DNA from: Henckelia pumila
Taxonomy: Eukaryota > Streptophyta > Magnoliopsida > Lamiales > Gesneriaceae
Assembly: GCF_033568475.1 (NCBI RefSeq)
Contig: NC_133122.1
Coordinates: 145,776,861 to 145,840,860 of the forward strand
Direction: 5' to 3'
Length of the DNA: 64,000 nucleotides
Within the stretch, counting starts at the first letter, position 1, and each line of letters opens with the position of its first letter. The notes below the pieces were generated by a model. The model had not been told where the DNA came from and did not search any database. It saw nothing but the letters and a program-made list of their open reading frames with translations. Positions 1-12,078 of this stretch are shown here, piece after piece. The position numbers were made by a program, and so were the translations under genes.

Positions 1-74
1 TTGTTCATCTTTTTTACTCTTTTAATATTTGGCATGCTCGTTTAGCACATTTAAATTTTAGATCTTTAAAATAT

Positions 75-2641
75 ATGTCTAAACATGGCTTAATTAATTT
101 CAAAGATACAAAACATGACAAATGTGAAATTTGCATACAAGCAAAAATGACTAAGAAGCCATTTCCAAAGGCCGAACGAAACACACAAATATTAGATATC
201 ATACATACTCATATTTGTGAGTATAATGGTGTTTTAACTAGAGGAGAAAAAAGATATTTTATCACTTTTATTGATGATTGTTCTAGATATACCTGTGTGT
301 ATTTGATTAGAACAAAAGATGAAGCTTTTGATAAGTTTAAACTTTTCAAGGCTGAAGTTGAGAATCAAAAGGATAAAAAAATCAAACTTATTCGAAGTGA
401 TAGAGGTGGTGAATATTTTTCAAATGAGTTTGATGCCTTCTGTGAAGAGCATGGTATTATTCACCAAAAGTCAGCACCATTTACCCCTTAACAAAATGGT
501 TTGGCTGAAAGAAAAAATAGAATTTATACAGATATGATTAATTCAGCACTTCTTAATTCTAAATTGCCAAATAATTTGTGGGGAAAAGCATTACTTACTG
601 CATGTCATGTTCATAATAGAATTACTTCTATAAAAACACATGTTTTTCCTTATGAAATATGGAAAGGAAGAAAACCAAACTTAATGTACTTAAGGGTATG
701 GGGTTGTTTAGCTTTTTATAGAGTTCATGATCCTAAATTGTCAAAGTTAGATGCAAGGGAAATTAAAAGTGTATTTGTTGGTTATGCTGAACATTTCAAA
801 GCATATAGACTGTTGAATATAGATTCTAATATAATTGTGGAATCAAGAGATGTTGAATTTATTGAAAATGAATTAAGTATTGATTCAACTGACAATTTGA
901 AATCTAGCAATGATCAACAATGTGAACCAACTCTTGGTGCTTATGCTCAAAACAAAAGAAAAGAGTCTGTGACATCCTTTGAACCAAGGAGAAGTCAACG
1001 TGAAAGGAAAAAAAAGAAATTGGCACCAGAATTTATTTCATCACAAGTTTTAACCTTTTTGGTTGAAGGAGATAGAAATGGTGTACTTAATAAATTATCT
1101 TTATTGCTTAATATAGAGAATGATCCAAAAACATTTAATGAAGCAATGTTATCAAGGGATGCCTCCTTTTGGAGAGAGGCCGTGAATGATGAAATGAATT
1201 CAATCATTTCTAACCAAACTTGGATTTTGGTTGACCTCCCTTTGGGATCTAAACCTATAAGCAATAAATGGGTGTTTAGAAAAAAGTACAATTGTGATAG
1301 GTCCATACAAACTTTCAAAGCTAAATTGGTAACAAAAGGTTTTAAACAAGTACATGGTATATACTATTTCGATACATATTCTTTGGTAGCTAGATTAACA
1401 TCCATAAGGGTGTTGTTTGATATTGCTTCAATGCATAACTTGCATGTACATCAAATGGATGTAAAAACAGCCTTCTTAAATGGTGATTTAAATGAAGAAA
1501 TTTATATGGAACAACCTGAAAGGTTTTGTATTACCTGGAAATGAAAAAAAGGTTTTCAAGTTGATCAAGTCCCTTTATGGATTAAAGCAAGCTCCAAAAC
1601 AGTGGCATGAGAAATTTGATTATGTTATATTATCTCATGGTTTAAACATAATAATGCTGACAAATGCATATATTCAAAATTCACAAATGATTTTGGAGTT
1701 ATTTTATGTTTATATGTTGATGGCTTGCTTATATTTGGAATAAATATGCAAGGTATAAATGACACTAAAAAGTATTTAACTTCACAGTTTAAGATGAAAA
1801 ATATTGGTAAAGTAAATACTATTTTAGGTATAAAAGTCATAAAAAATAGTGAGGGTTACTTGTTGTGCCAATCTCATTATATTGAGAAGATGCTTCTTAA
1901 ATATAATCACTTGAAATTTAAAGAAGCTAATACGCCATATGACACTAGTATTAAATTACTAGCAAATTCTGGTAGAGCAGTAGCACAACTTGAATACACT
2001 GGTGTGATTGGTAGCCTCATGTATGCCACACATTGCACAAGACCGGACATAGCATTCGCAGTATGCAAGATTCTAGATTCACAAGTAACCCAAGTGTCGA
2101 GCATTGGAATGTAATTGGGAGAATACTTGGTTATCTTAAAAGAACCATAAATCTGGGTTTACAATATAATAATTTTCCCGCAGTATTAGAAGGATACTCA
2201 GATGCTAGTTGGATAACCAATATTCATGAAAATAAATCTACAACTGGTTGGATTTTCACAATAGCTGGAGGCGCTGTTTCTTGGGATTCTAATAAACAAA
2301 CATTCATAACTCATTCGACAATGGAAAGTGAGTTTTTAGCATTAGCTGCTACGGGCAAAGAAGCAAAATGGCTAAGAAATTTATTATATGATATTAAGTT
2401 GTGGCCACAACCAATGCCATCTATTTTTTTATATTGCGATAGCGAAGCTACGTTGTCTAGAGCTTATAACAAAGTATATAATGGAAAATCTAGACATATT
2501 AGTTTGAGACGTGAATATGTGAAACAATTGATAACAGATGGTGTTGTCAATGTGGTTTATGTTAGAACCAATAAGAATCTAGCTGCAGATCCATTGACAA
2601 AAGGTCTTTCGAGAGACTTAGTCGATCAAGGAAACATCTAG
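75..2641 (+). pseudogene. Copia pol remnant (integrase, reverse transcriptase, RNase H)
   Basis: Frames 75-491, 501-1544, 1492-1743, 1725-2114 and 2033-2641 together make one broken pol polyprotein. The first holds the end of the GAG-pre-integrase zinc region (CEICIQAK) and the integrase core (FIDDCSRY, IRSDRGGEY). A TAA at 489-491 stands where copia integrases have the first Gln of the PQQNG motif, and the reading continues as QNGLAERKN. The second covers the integrase tail and the first half of reverse transcriptase (KWVFRKK, VHQMDVKTAFLNGDL). A frameshift near 1530 follows. The catalytic YVDD box near 1707-1730 reads YVDG. The last frame is RNase H (GYSDASW, SRHISLRREYVKQL, ADPLTKGL). The stop, the frameshifts and the lost catalytic Asp make the element unable to move by itself. 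Confidence 0.85.
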
Positions 2642-3244
2642 TGGAATGTAATTGTAACCTTACTCAAAAAGAATCACCAGTGATGGTAACCCAACTATGC
2701 AAGAGTTATACCACTATTCCATAGTTAAATGGGTAAAAACAAGTCATTGTCATGTGATTGGTTTGACATCGAATTAATTATTAATCCCTTCTAGGATGTT
2801 CGATGTAAATAGCTATATGTTGAAGGTTTAGTATTTACTCTTAATGAAGTTCAAGTCTCAAATAGCTAGAGATATATTTGAATCTCCACCTATTTAACAT
2901 AAGAATGGTGCCGTTTCTAACAAGATCATGGTTTAATCTTGTAAATGTTCATGAATCCAAGATTGAGAACAATGCCGTAATAGTGCTGAATATTTTGAAC
3001 ATATATTTTGAAATCTGGGATAAGTTCATATGTGTTGTATTTCCGGTGTTTGCTTAAGAGATGAATTTCAATGCCAATGCACACTATCATCTTCCAAGTA
3101 CTTTGAAATATATCACTAATAGAAGATTAAAATCGAAAGATACAACTCAAAAAAAAAATCGAAAGATATATATCTTCTTGTATGTATGAGTGACTGAGTC
3201 TATCATAACAAATCTGGAAGGGATGTTATAATCTAGTGGGGGAT
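2642..3244 (+). other. Untranslated 3' region of the copia element up to the polypurine tract
   Basis: No frame of note lies between the RNase H stop and the LTR. The segment ends with a polypurine tract (about 3234-3244, GTGGGGGAT) directly before the TG of the LTR, as needed to prime plus-strand synthesis. Confidence 0.6.
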
Positions 3245-3824
3245 TGTAAGAGATTGTACGATTTTGTTGGAAGATCACATCGCGCTCGAACGCGAGTTTT
3301 GCGCGCTCGAGCGGAGTCACAATTTTGGAACAGAAGACATCACGGTCGAGCACATGTTTGCGCGCTCGAGCGCGAGTCGTGATCTTGGAAAGGGCTGGAC
3401 ATAATACAGGGCGCTCGAGCGCGATACACGCTGCTTGAAATTATTTGGAACATTTATTTTCTAAGTGTTGCACTATTTCACATCCTCTTACGAGTGAAAG
3501 AAAATATGTGTATCCATTTAATCGAATAACTTTCTCTAAACAAACCAGTCTCTTATTTAATGGTTGTATTGTTTCGGATGCAACCTTTTAGATATATGTT
3601 CTGCAGATTTATAATTATAAGTAATGCAACTCAATATTATTGCTTGATATATATTGTGTTGAATTGAAGGTTTGTTGTATTTTGGGAGTACTTTGCCGCT
3701 AAAACTCATAAGCAAGTTTTGAGAAGTGAAGAAAATAAAATCTTAAAGAAAAGTATTTTATAGACGCCTCAAACCAAATCAATTTTCATATTCTTCTTCG
3801 TTCGCACAATTTTTATTTCTATCA
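3245..3824 (+). repeat. 3' LTR of the copia element, with CGCTCGAGCG palindrome cluster
   Basis: It begins TGTAAGAG right after the purine tract and probably ends at CTATCA (3819-3824), about 580 bp. Between 3270 and 3435 it holds five GC-rich units based on the 10-bp perfect palindrome CGCTCGAGCG, some degenerate, within otherwise AT-rich sequence. The paired LTR is outside the window, so the end is estimated. Confidence 0.6.
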
Positions 3825-4207
3825 TTTAGTTATCACGAACCTTGCTAAATAAGAATAGAATAAAATATTATTTATATATATAGTTGTTTTTCTACATTCT
3901 TAAATCTGCACCAAAAACAAACTAACGAATACATTTGGGACATTTTGCAGCAGCGAACTTGAATTATGTTTAATATATTGTGTTTACTCTCAAAACCATA
4001 AAATACAAGAAGATGTATAATCATGACATCATGTGATTATTATAACGTGTTTCAAATTAAATATATTTAGTTGACAAAAACTCGAATTAGACGGTTTTAA
4101 TTAAATGTCAATTTTTTGAGACGGGTCTCTTATATGGGTTATCCATTAAAAAGTATTATATTTTATGCCAAAATTATTACTTATTATTATAAATATGGGT
4201 AGGGTTG
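3825..4207. other. AT-rich intergenic DNA
   Basis: No gene, RNA gene or recognisable repeat seen between the copia LTR and the TRIM. Confidence 0.5.
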
Positions 4208-4643
4208 TGTTATGATATCCCACATTAAAATATTAAACTAATAAAGAGTTAGTTATAAACTCATGAGGCAACCCTACCCAATAGGCAAGCCTTTTGGGAT
4301 GGACACCTCATGAGTTTATAACTTAACATTTGGTGCTCTCGTTGAGAGCCGACGTAGCGGAAGGAGCGACCTAAAAAAGGGCTACCATCGGATCGATGTC
4401 GATAATTGAAAAAATTATAGGCCGGATTAAGGTGCATGGATGCATGCACTGGATACTGAAAGGTGAGTGAAAGCCGCCTAGAGTAGGTCGCCGTGGACGT
4501 CGGCTTCTCATGGGGTCGGCAATGTTATGATATCCCACATTGAAATATTAAACTAATAAAGAGTTTGTTATAAACTCATGAGACAACCCCACCCAATAGG
4601 CAAGCCTTTTGGGATGAACACCTCATGGGTTTATAACCTAACA
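4208..4643 (+). mobile_element. TRIM (terminal-repeat retrotransposon in miniature), complete
   Basis: Two 121-bp direct repeats (4208-4328 and 4523-4643) both start TGTTATGATATCCCAC and end TAACA or CTAACA. They flank a 194-bp non-coding interior. The 5-bp sequence GGTTG sits directly before the first repeat (4203-4207) and directly after the second (4644-4648), a clean target duplication. The interior starts TTTGGTGCTCTCGTTGAGAG, a likely primer-binding region that is also a small hairpin, and ends in a G-rich tract. The repeats differ at about 7 of 121 positions. No coding capacity, so it would depend on proteins from another LTR element. The plus strand is assigned from primer site and purine tract. 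Confidence 0.9.
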
Positions 4644-4648
4644 GGTTG

Positions 4649-5126
4649 ACCAGTCTCATGGATGATACCGTCTCACAAGAGTGTTACTCTATTTAGTTAT
4701 ACCTTCAAAGAATAATTATTTTTCTTCAATTTTTAAGTGATCAATCATTGCATGATATTACTTCATTATGAATAAATGGATTTCATAGTTACCAAAAGTG
4801 GAAAAAAATTGCAAGTATAGTATAGAGAAAAAATATAAGTTACACAACTAAAAGTGTAAATTCATTGTTAACAGTATCAAAAGTGAAAAACTTAAAAATC
4901 ATAAAACTAACTAACTAAGAACGTAACTTTCTCGTATGGTAATATTATGAATTTCAAAATTAATATTTCAAATAATGATGATTTAGCACTCTAAAGGCAA
5001 GCTAATATTATAAATTGTCAACTTATACTCTTTTAAAAAAAAAATTATTGAATCTATGGTAAAACCAAGTTGGAGTGTCAACGTGAACAGACTTTATTTT
5101 TATGACGTGGAAACCTACAGCTGTTA
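4649..5126. other. AT-rich intergenic DNA
   Basis: No supported feature seen. Confidence 0.5.
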
Positions 5127-5202
5127 TTTTTCGGTGCGCATTGGGTAAACCCCTGGACTAACGCAATAGTCTGCAAACTACGTTAGTTAGGTAAACCATA
5201 CT
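5127..5202 (-). repeat. 3' fragment of an Au-like SINE
   Basis: About 75 bp (GCATTGGGTAAAC, ACTAACGCAATA, TGCAAACTACG, GTAAACC) match, with substitutions, the 3' half of the duplicated SINE at 36761-37180 in the same orientation. Only this part is present. Confidence 0.55.
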
Positions 5203-5967
5203 AGAAAAACAAAAACTTTATTTGGAAACATAAAACAACAATAAAAGCAAGATCGCCTTATTTGTCCATTTATTGAGAAATGTGTATTTGATCATATAGG
5301 AATAAGAATTCCATTCTTGGCCAGATACCCTTTTAAAAAATATATATATTTTTTAGCCATAGCTCAAAAGTGAGGAAAGGCATTTATATTTTGCATGTTT
5401 TGTGTTTGGTATCCGATCCGACCAGATCGGATGGTCTTAATATTATTATATTAAAGTACTATTTTTACAAAAATAAAATATAGTTTTCATTACTCGAAGA
5501 AACATTGGGGCATCTAGACAGTATATATAAACGAGAGTGGTTCACACCGAGTAAAAGAGCCAGTTGTTATTGCTTCGAGTGGATGTTTAAGTTAGTGAAG
5601 TATATAATTATTTGATCAATAATCAGATATTTGGTTCTTCCTAGCAATATTTTTTTGGACTAGCATGTTTCATAGAATTTATCCAATGTAGTTTATCTGA
5701 CTAATTAATTTGCAACTATTGACTTAATTAGTTCGAGAATTAACACAGTGTGTATCGAAAGATAGTGATTGTCGATTTTCACATAAGAAAAAGAAAAAGA
5801 AAAAGAAAAGGAAAAAGAAAAAGAGCTAGTTGTTATCATTCAAATAAATTTGTTTCAATTGCGCAATGGACCTTCATTAGTAGTCAGGTAAGAATGCACA
5901 AGTTACAGAATTTCATTCATTTTGTCAAAGTGGAATGAAGTTTTTTAATAGATGGTTAGATACGTAA
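5203..5967. other. Intergenic DNA with a purine microsatellite
   Basis: No gene seen. Positions 5786-5826 are a run of GAAAAA-type repeats; a short frame across it is repeat-derived and not a gene. Confidence 0.5.
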
Positions 5968-6470
5968 AGGGTGTTTGGCTGAGCTTATAAATTGTTTTGA
6001 AGCTTATAAGCTCTAAAATTTTGTTTGGTAAAAAAATTTCCAAACAACTTATAATTGTTTTTAAAAAAGTAAAGCAGACCTTATTTTTTTGAAAAAGATT
6101 TTATTTTAACATTATATCTCTTCAAAATATCCTTGAGTATTTTTATAAATTCACATCATATCCTCCACCCATTAAATATTATTTTAAAAAAATTCCAAAG
6201 CACATAAAATTTTCTAAATTAAAATATTAAAATAGTTTTATTTTTTAATATAGGTTTATTCTAAAACTATTTTCGTATATATATAACTCGAAACATTATT
6301 TTCATAGCATTATGTCATTTTTGATAATTTTGACAATAAAAAGATCTTGTAATAAAAAGATCTTATAATACCAAACATATAAATATCTTTTAAGTTGTTT
6401 AAAATAAGTTTACCCAAACACTTTAATAAATTATTATTAAAATAAGACCTAACAGCTTATCAGCTCTTAT
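5968..6470. mobile_element. hAT-like MITE, AT-rich, copy 1
   Basis: It starts AGGGTGTTTGGCTGAGCTTATAA and carries the inverted terminal motif CCAAACAC near 6415, with further similarity to about 6470. The same family appears inverted at 49535-50045 in a SYT5 intron (shared AAAAAGATCTT, TTTTGACAATAAAAAGATC and TCAAAAATGA blocks). GGGTGTTTGG ends are typical of plant hAT-derived MITEs. Exact ends and target duplication were not resolved. Confidence 0.6.
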
Positions 6471-7090
6471 TCGGAGTTTAATATTTAATTATTTGAATTT
6501 TTATTCTTATACGTGTATACGTTCTTGAACATTCTCATTCAATCAAATAATAAAAATATCAGAATAAGTCAACCTCATCGAATTGATCCAACTCGCCCAC
6601 AATAAAAATGGAGTGGGTTTACGTTTTTGCAACGAGACAACATGAAGGTTTATTGGTTGCTGTGGATTAAATCAGGTTGGTCCGTCATTTAATAATTTTT
6701 TTTTAAAAAAAATCTCTCTTTTATGCCAATTATTTTGGATGAAATTGGACCAAATTTATTAAAAATCCTTCTCAAAGTAAATTTTTTTTTTTGGGGTTTT
6801 GTTCTTCGTTAACTTGTTATACAAATACACCCTGGAGCTTAATCAAACCGCTACCATTTCTGTAGAATCACCACCTGCTACAGTTCAGGAAAAGGAAAAG
6901 AATAAAAGGAGAATAGATGAATGAAAACAGATCATTCTATTCAAACCTATTTCTGCTTTTCAAAAATTTCAAAATGACAAATGTGTATGATGTTCCAATA
7001 GAGATGTGCACCTAACAAGAACAATTAGCACGGGCTTGCTGAAAAATATTCACCCACCAAATGTTGGTCTAGGTTCAGGTGAGGTCCTCT
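6471..7090. other. Intergenic DNA downstream of UBP22
   Basis: AT-rich sequence that should hold the UBP22 3' UTR at its right end. No separate feature seen. Confidence 0.4.
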
Positions 7091-10000
7091 TCATACAGAA
7101 GAAGAGTCCTTTCGCTCGGTCGCTCGATAGTAAAGCATTTTTTGCACGTAAAACATCATGTAACCTTGAGCAGATCTTACAATGTTGTCATTGACTTGAG
7201 TTATCCAAGAATCATCACACTTGTACCACTGATTACTTAATCTAAGATACGTCACGTAGTGACCGGCATCAAGTTTACCCGAGTGAGTGATGACAGCAAA
7301 CAACTCAAACTCCGATGAAAATTCGCTAGAAGGATCCTGCTCGTCTCCGTCGAATGGGAAGATTCGGTTCCCATACCTACTTCTTAGGATGGATGATGAT
7401 AGGTAAGGAGCCATGTCCATGGAGAAAGGGAATTGTAGATAGCGGTCAATTTTTTTTGACATTTTACGGATTGATGAATGCTCAAACCTTTTGATGTGAA
7501 AGCAGGAGACCAAGGGAAGCTTTCTTATAGACATCTGCTTAAGAGATTCCTGCCTCACTTGACATTGCTGGCAGAAAAATTTTTGGTCGGACCCCAACCG
7601 CTCTGGTCTTGTGAAACGATCTAGACACCCCATTAACGTAGAAATGCTGAAGTTTTGGCTGGTGTTCATGGAATCTGTTTCAACATTGACAGAATTATTG
7701 GATTTTGTGGGTGTCGTTTTTGCGGAGCCCGCCAAATTTGATTCCAAGTCCAAGGAGAGATCCACGCATGGATCGTATGTCGTAGATGTGAAGCCACAGG
7801 ATGTGCACATGACATCAGATCTCAGGATCCCAGAAAACACACGGTGAGCAATACAGCAATCTCCACTTCCTGCACAACAGAAACGAGTGGTTACATAAAA
7901 AGTGAAACTGGACATGGACTGCATGAAGCTCGTGATTCAGGAAATGAGAGTATGCTTATTCTGCTACTGATTCACAAGATAAATTTTATTTGTCGTTAAA
8001 TTTTACTACCCAAACACCCAGCTTAGCAACACTTGCAACCGGGTGCAGTAGGAAGGAAAGAAGCAGCAGGTCAAGATGGCATTCGAATCACATAAAATTA
8101 GAACTAAGAGTATGAGTGTTTTTGAAAAAACATGGTAAAAAAACTACAAAGGAATGGTCCAAAGAGATTCATGGCTAACACCAAAATCTTCAGATATCTG
8201 AGGCAATGGGATCTAAAATGACAGCCTTCTGACAACTAACACGTTAACAAAGCTATAGATCAGCTGTTTCAGAAGTGAAGATCCTAGTAGCAACACGCCT
8301 GCTGAAGTCAACACATGAAAAATTCATGACACAAGTTTTCTATGAAGAAACCAAGCACACCAAGGAAAGTGTAACTTACAGGAGTGAAGCAGAAGGCAAG
8401 CTTGCAATTCATATATTGACCCTAAATCTGATAGCACTGGTCAATTTCAATGCCTAAAGCGAAGTGAAAATCTAGATCAAGATCCTGCATTTAGAAATTG
8501 ATGGTTACTCCATCTATTAAAGTATTTTGGCTCTAATAGATTAGAAGAGATTCTATGTTAGAGAAGAGGTGGTTGGTTGGGCAAGAAGATGTCAAGAATT
8601 TTGGAGTAAAGCTCTAAAACAAAAAAGTAATGGAATATGACAACTCTAGGTTTTATTACTATATTCAACCATATCTAACGTCTTTCCAAAGAGGAAAAAG
8701 GAAACAAATGTCAATGGATCCTAAATTAAACAGGTGAAAGCATTCAACATCTCAAAGGTTTTAGTTTCTTCATTAATTTAATTTGGAATAAAAAATAATA
8801 ACAAAATTATGAATCTTTAAGATCGGACAGCAGATACTAGGTCAGAAGAATTTTACAGCGCAGGGTTATTTTGACCTATTACTTCCAACACTTTATTGCA
8901 CAAGACTCCAAAATAGGGGCAAAGCAGTGTTAGAATGATGATTACTTGCCTAAGCGATGGCCAATAGAACATTATGCCATTTGGTTCTTCTGAGAAACTT
9001 GCATGATGTAGAGAGCTTTAACTTGACATTTTCATTACAAGAATATAATATTTAATTAGTGAACTTTTCAGCATGAGGCTACAAAAGACCATCCTAACAT
9101 AAGAGGTCCATGATAAAGTTGAGCCATTTTCATTAAAAATCGTACAGAATCTGTAGAACCTCAATTATAAGAAATGCAAAACTGAGTTAGGCATGCAAGG
9201 AGAAAAGAAAATGATTTGCAGCAACAGTGACTCATCCAGCTAGTTTTAGCCTCTAACCTCTAGAGATCAAACAGGAGGAGAAATTTACATTGAATTTTGG
9301 TCTTACCTTGGGTGTGGTGCTTGCGTTTATCCTTCTGCATCTTTTCATGAATACCATCAAGCATGGATATGAAAAATTCATGCGCATCCTGTTGTTCATA
9401 GCTTGCAAGGTTTGATGCGTGCTGCCACCAACTGCAACAAAAAATACAGCCCAATGAGAGTTTAATTCAAAACTGTGAAAGGAATTCAAAACACATATTT
9501 CAGGCATGTAAAGGACAAATGTATACAAATTGCAGCAATAATAACAAATACAGGCATAAGTTCTGATCTTCTGACAAAGCCATCTACCAAATATCTTTAG
9601 TCAAAAAAATATCAAGGGCCAACCTGTAGGTAAAGTAAATTTTTTTTTTTACTCGAATATATAATATAAGAGAAATAGTGAAGCCACAAATATTGTCCGA
9701 ATTTGGAAAAATCAAAATCAAACGTGTGCAAACTAATACACACTATTCCAGAGAATAATCCAAACTTTACTAAATGATTAACAAACCGATCAGGAGTAGG
9801 TACACCAAATCTACGAGGTCCAGGTTTCATGTCTTTTTTCCCGGTTTAACGCATCTTAATGACTAATAGTGTCTAAATTTTCTGCCAAAAAAATGCAGCT
9901 GTCTGTCTGACTCATGACAGCCACCTTTTGGGGACGGTAATTGGTTTTCTACAACCATGAACCATCATATAACAACTAAACAAGAAAACAAAGCAAAGAA

Positions 10001-10957
10001 GTATTTAACACCCAAAGTGAAATCTAATTCGTAGAGCAGTATACTGCAAACCATAATATTTAACTTGAATCCAGACCTGTATAAAAACTTGGCAGGGCTG
10101 TATGGATTGCGATCACCCGAAAATGCAGCAGAGAAGATGGCATCCAAATCACAAGCCAAACACAACTGTACATTCTTGTTTTTGCTTTTACTGCTCTCGC
10201 TCTTTCGAGTTGCAATAGTTCTGTTCTCTCTCTCACAATAAAAACGATTGTGCTTATCGCTCAGGAAATAATTCCGTAACGGTGGGGTATGCAGCAACGC
10301 TTGCAAAACAGAATTCATAAAGCAAGTGTTCCCAAGATTGCTCAGCCCCCTCAAACCCCCTGGGAGTTGACTAGCGGGCAAAGGGCTTGAATTCTCCTCA
10401 ATCAAAGCCTGCTCCCTGAGATCCGGCGTCCATGGTTTGTAATCAACGCGCCGCCGCTTCCGCAGATTCTCTGGCTTCGGAATGGGAACCAACCCCACAG
10501 AAGCGGCAACAACGGCGGCATCGAAATCTTGATCGTAGACCTGATCTCTGCACGAGCAGCAGAAGAGCTCGGCCCGATCGACATCCACCACCACCTGGTG
10601 TGACGTCTCCGCCGCGTGGTTCGCGGCATGTTCGCGGCAAACGAGAGCGGCGCACGACACGCAGGCGTAGAGGCATGGCGGCGCACGGGAGCAGTCTCCA
10701 CACCGGATTATTGTCTCTCCCACCCGGATAGAGGCGCGGCCGAGGGGGCGGACGCGGAGGCAGTCGTGCAGGTTGCGAAACGGATTCTGTCCGAGCTGCA
10801 ATCGAAGCTCCGACAAATGCTGACAAAAATAAGCAGGCTTGTCAGCAACCGGCGCCGGATCCCCGGAATTGGGAATTGGTTTCTGCAATTCCGACAATTC
10901 GGTCTGGTGTGCATTGATCTTCCAAGAACTCCGATGGTCCGATGATGAGGAAGACAT
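7091..10957 (-). CDS. UBP22: Ubiquitin C-terminal hydrolase 22-like (SAGA deubiquitinase)
   Basis: Three coding exons on the minus strand: 10957-10077, 9431-9307 and 7869-7091. Joins are in frame with GT-AG sites and give 594 aa, slightly longer than Arabidopsis UBP22. Residues about 40-150 form a UBP-type zinc finger rich in Cys and His ([35 protein letters not shown]). The USP Cys box ([20 protein letters not shown]) starts near residue 205. The spliced segment [20 protein letters not shown] follows, then a four-Cys zinc site (CTSCG, CQQC). The His box ([12 protein letters not shown]) and a final CDDSWI complete the catalytic core. UBP22/Ubp8 proteins remove ubiquitin from histone H2B in the nucleus as part of the SAGA module with SGF11 and ENY2; the zinc finger docks them there. 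The start is the first ATG of a long open exon. All catalytic boxes look intact. It is transcribed away from TOC90. Confidence 0.93.
7870..9306 (-). other. UBP22 intron 2 (about 1.4 kb)
   Basis: Bounded by a donor (GTAAGACC on the minus strand) and an acceptor (TTGTGCAG). No embedded element recognised. Confidence 0.7.
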
Positions 10958-11985
10958 TGTTCACAGAATTAACCAAACAACGAGCAAATCGAAAGGGATT
11001 GGAATCTTGATCTTGGGTGAAAATGGGGACGAACACGGGAAGGAGTATCTTTGCCTATTCACTCTGCATTTTTCATACTAGTAGTTTACACTTCTTTTCC
11101 CTCAAGTACAACAATACCCTCACATATTGACTTAATTACAAAGAAAAATAAACAACTCTTTACAATGGTCATAAAATAAAATATAATCAATAAATAAATG
11201 AAAAAACAAAAGTTAAAGTCAGTATATTTGTGTTCGATTTTAATAATTTGTTTTTATCAAATTTTGGTTTTAGTTAGATATTACATGATCGTAGTCACGT
11301 CAACGTCACTTTCTGAAAAACATAAAAATTACAAAAATAAATAAATATAATTGATTAAAAATAAAATTTGATAACATAAATAATCAAAATACAAACAGAC
11401 GAAAATACAAAATTAGTAATCACATAAAATTTCAAGATTTAAATATATATCTTGATTAAACTCAATCAATTATGAATGTTTATGAACCCCAAGTATTGGT
11501 TTTGTAATCAATTTAAATTGATTTTTGTTACTTTTGGAATGCAAATATTTTGTAAAATTGTATCGAATGAAAGGGGAGATAATTTTGTATGTGGACATTT
11601 TTCTACTTAAATACTATGATTAATTAATTATCACTCTCTAGTCTCTAGAATATGGTGATTATGCTCAAAATATAGGCGGAAATTTGAATAAGGTAGAGAA
11701 TTAAATTGAACCCTTAAAACATATATAGGATTTGCACTGAAATTTTTTAGATTCATAGTTTTAATTAGCACAAAAGTTAAAATCAAAAATTAAATATTTT
11801 AATTTATAGTCGAATTTAGTCTAAATATTATAGAACTTGTAAATATTCTTCTAACTATTCCTCGGAAATAAAAATAAAAATATATAAATGGCTGAGAATT
11901 TGTTGTGCCCTCGTAGCGTCTTATCTTTCTTTGGAAAAATGGTAATCAAAGAAGCCCCTTGAATCTTGATAATCCTTCGTTATCT
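10958..11985. promoter_or_regulatory. Shared upstream region of UBP22 and TOC90
   Basis: The two genes are divergent, and about 1 kb of AT-rich DNA lies between the UBP22 start codon and the likely TOC90 5' leader exon. It should contain both promoters. I could not single out a TATA box or other element with confidence, and no repeat is evident. Confidence 0.5.
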
Positions 11986-12078
11986 TCGCCTGGCCAAAGA
12001 TTCATTCTTCACAAGCTGAAGAATCAGTCGTTTGCTCTGTGTTGGATTCAATTCAGAAGTAGACAGCTGGCGGCTGAG
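11986..12078 (+). other. Probable non-coding 5' leader exon of TOC90
   Basis: Sequence of higher complexity ends GGCGGCTGAG followed by a donor-like GTATGG at 12079. The translated part starts only at 13267, so a long intron in the 5' UTR is plausible. This is inference; no transcript evidence is available. Confidence 0.35.

Larger units (their letters stand above)
1..3824 (+). mobile_element. Decayed Ty1/copia LTR retrotransposon, 5' part outside the window
   Basis: Coding remnants read integrase, reverse transcriptase, RNase H from left to right, the copia order. They are followed by about 600 bp of untranslated DNA, a purine tract ending GTGGGGGAT and a 3' LTR that starts with TG at 3245. 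The 5' LTR, gag and protease lie before the window, so the target duplication cannot be tested. The LTR end at about 3824 (CTATCA) is an estimate. Confidence 0.8.

Noticed and set aside
5750-5938. 62-aa Lys/Arg-rich frame
   Set aside because: Produced by the GAAAAA microsatellite.
10402-10945. Long frames on both strands inside UBP22 exon 1
   Set aside because: Shadows of the GC-rich first exon; the UBP22 frame explains the sequence through its zinc finger and Cys box.
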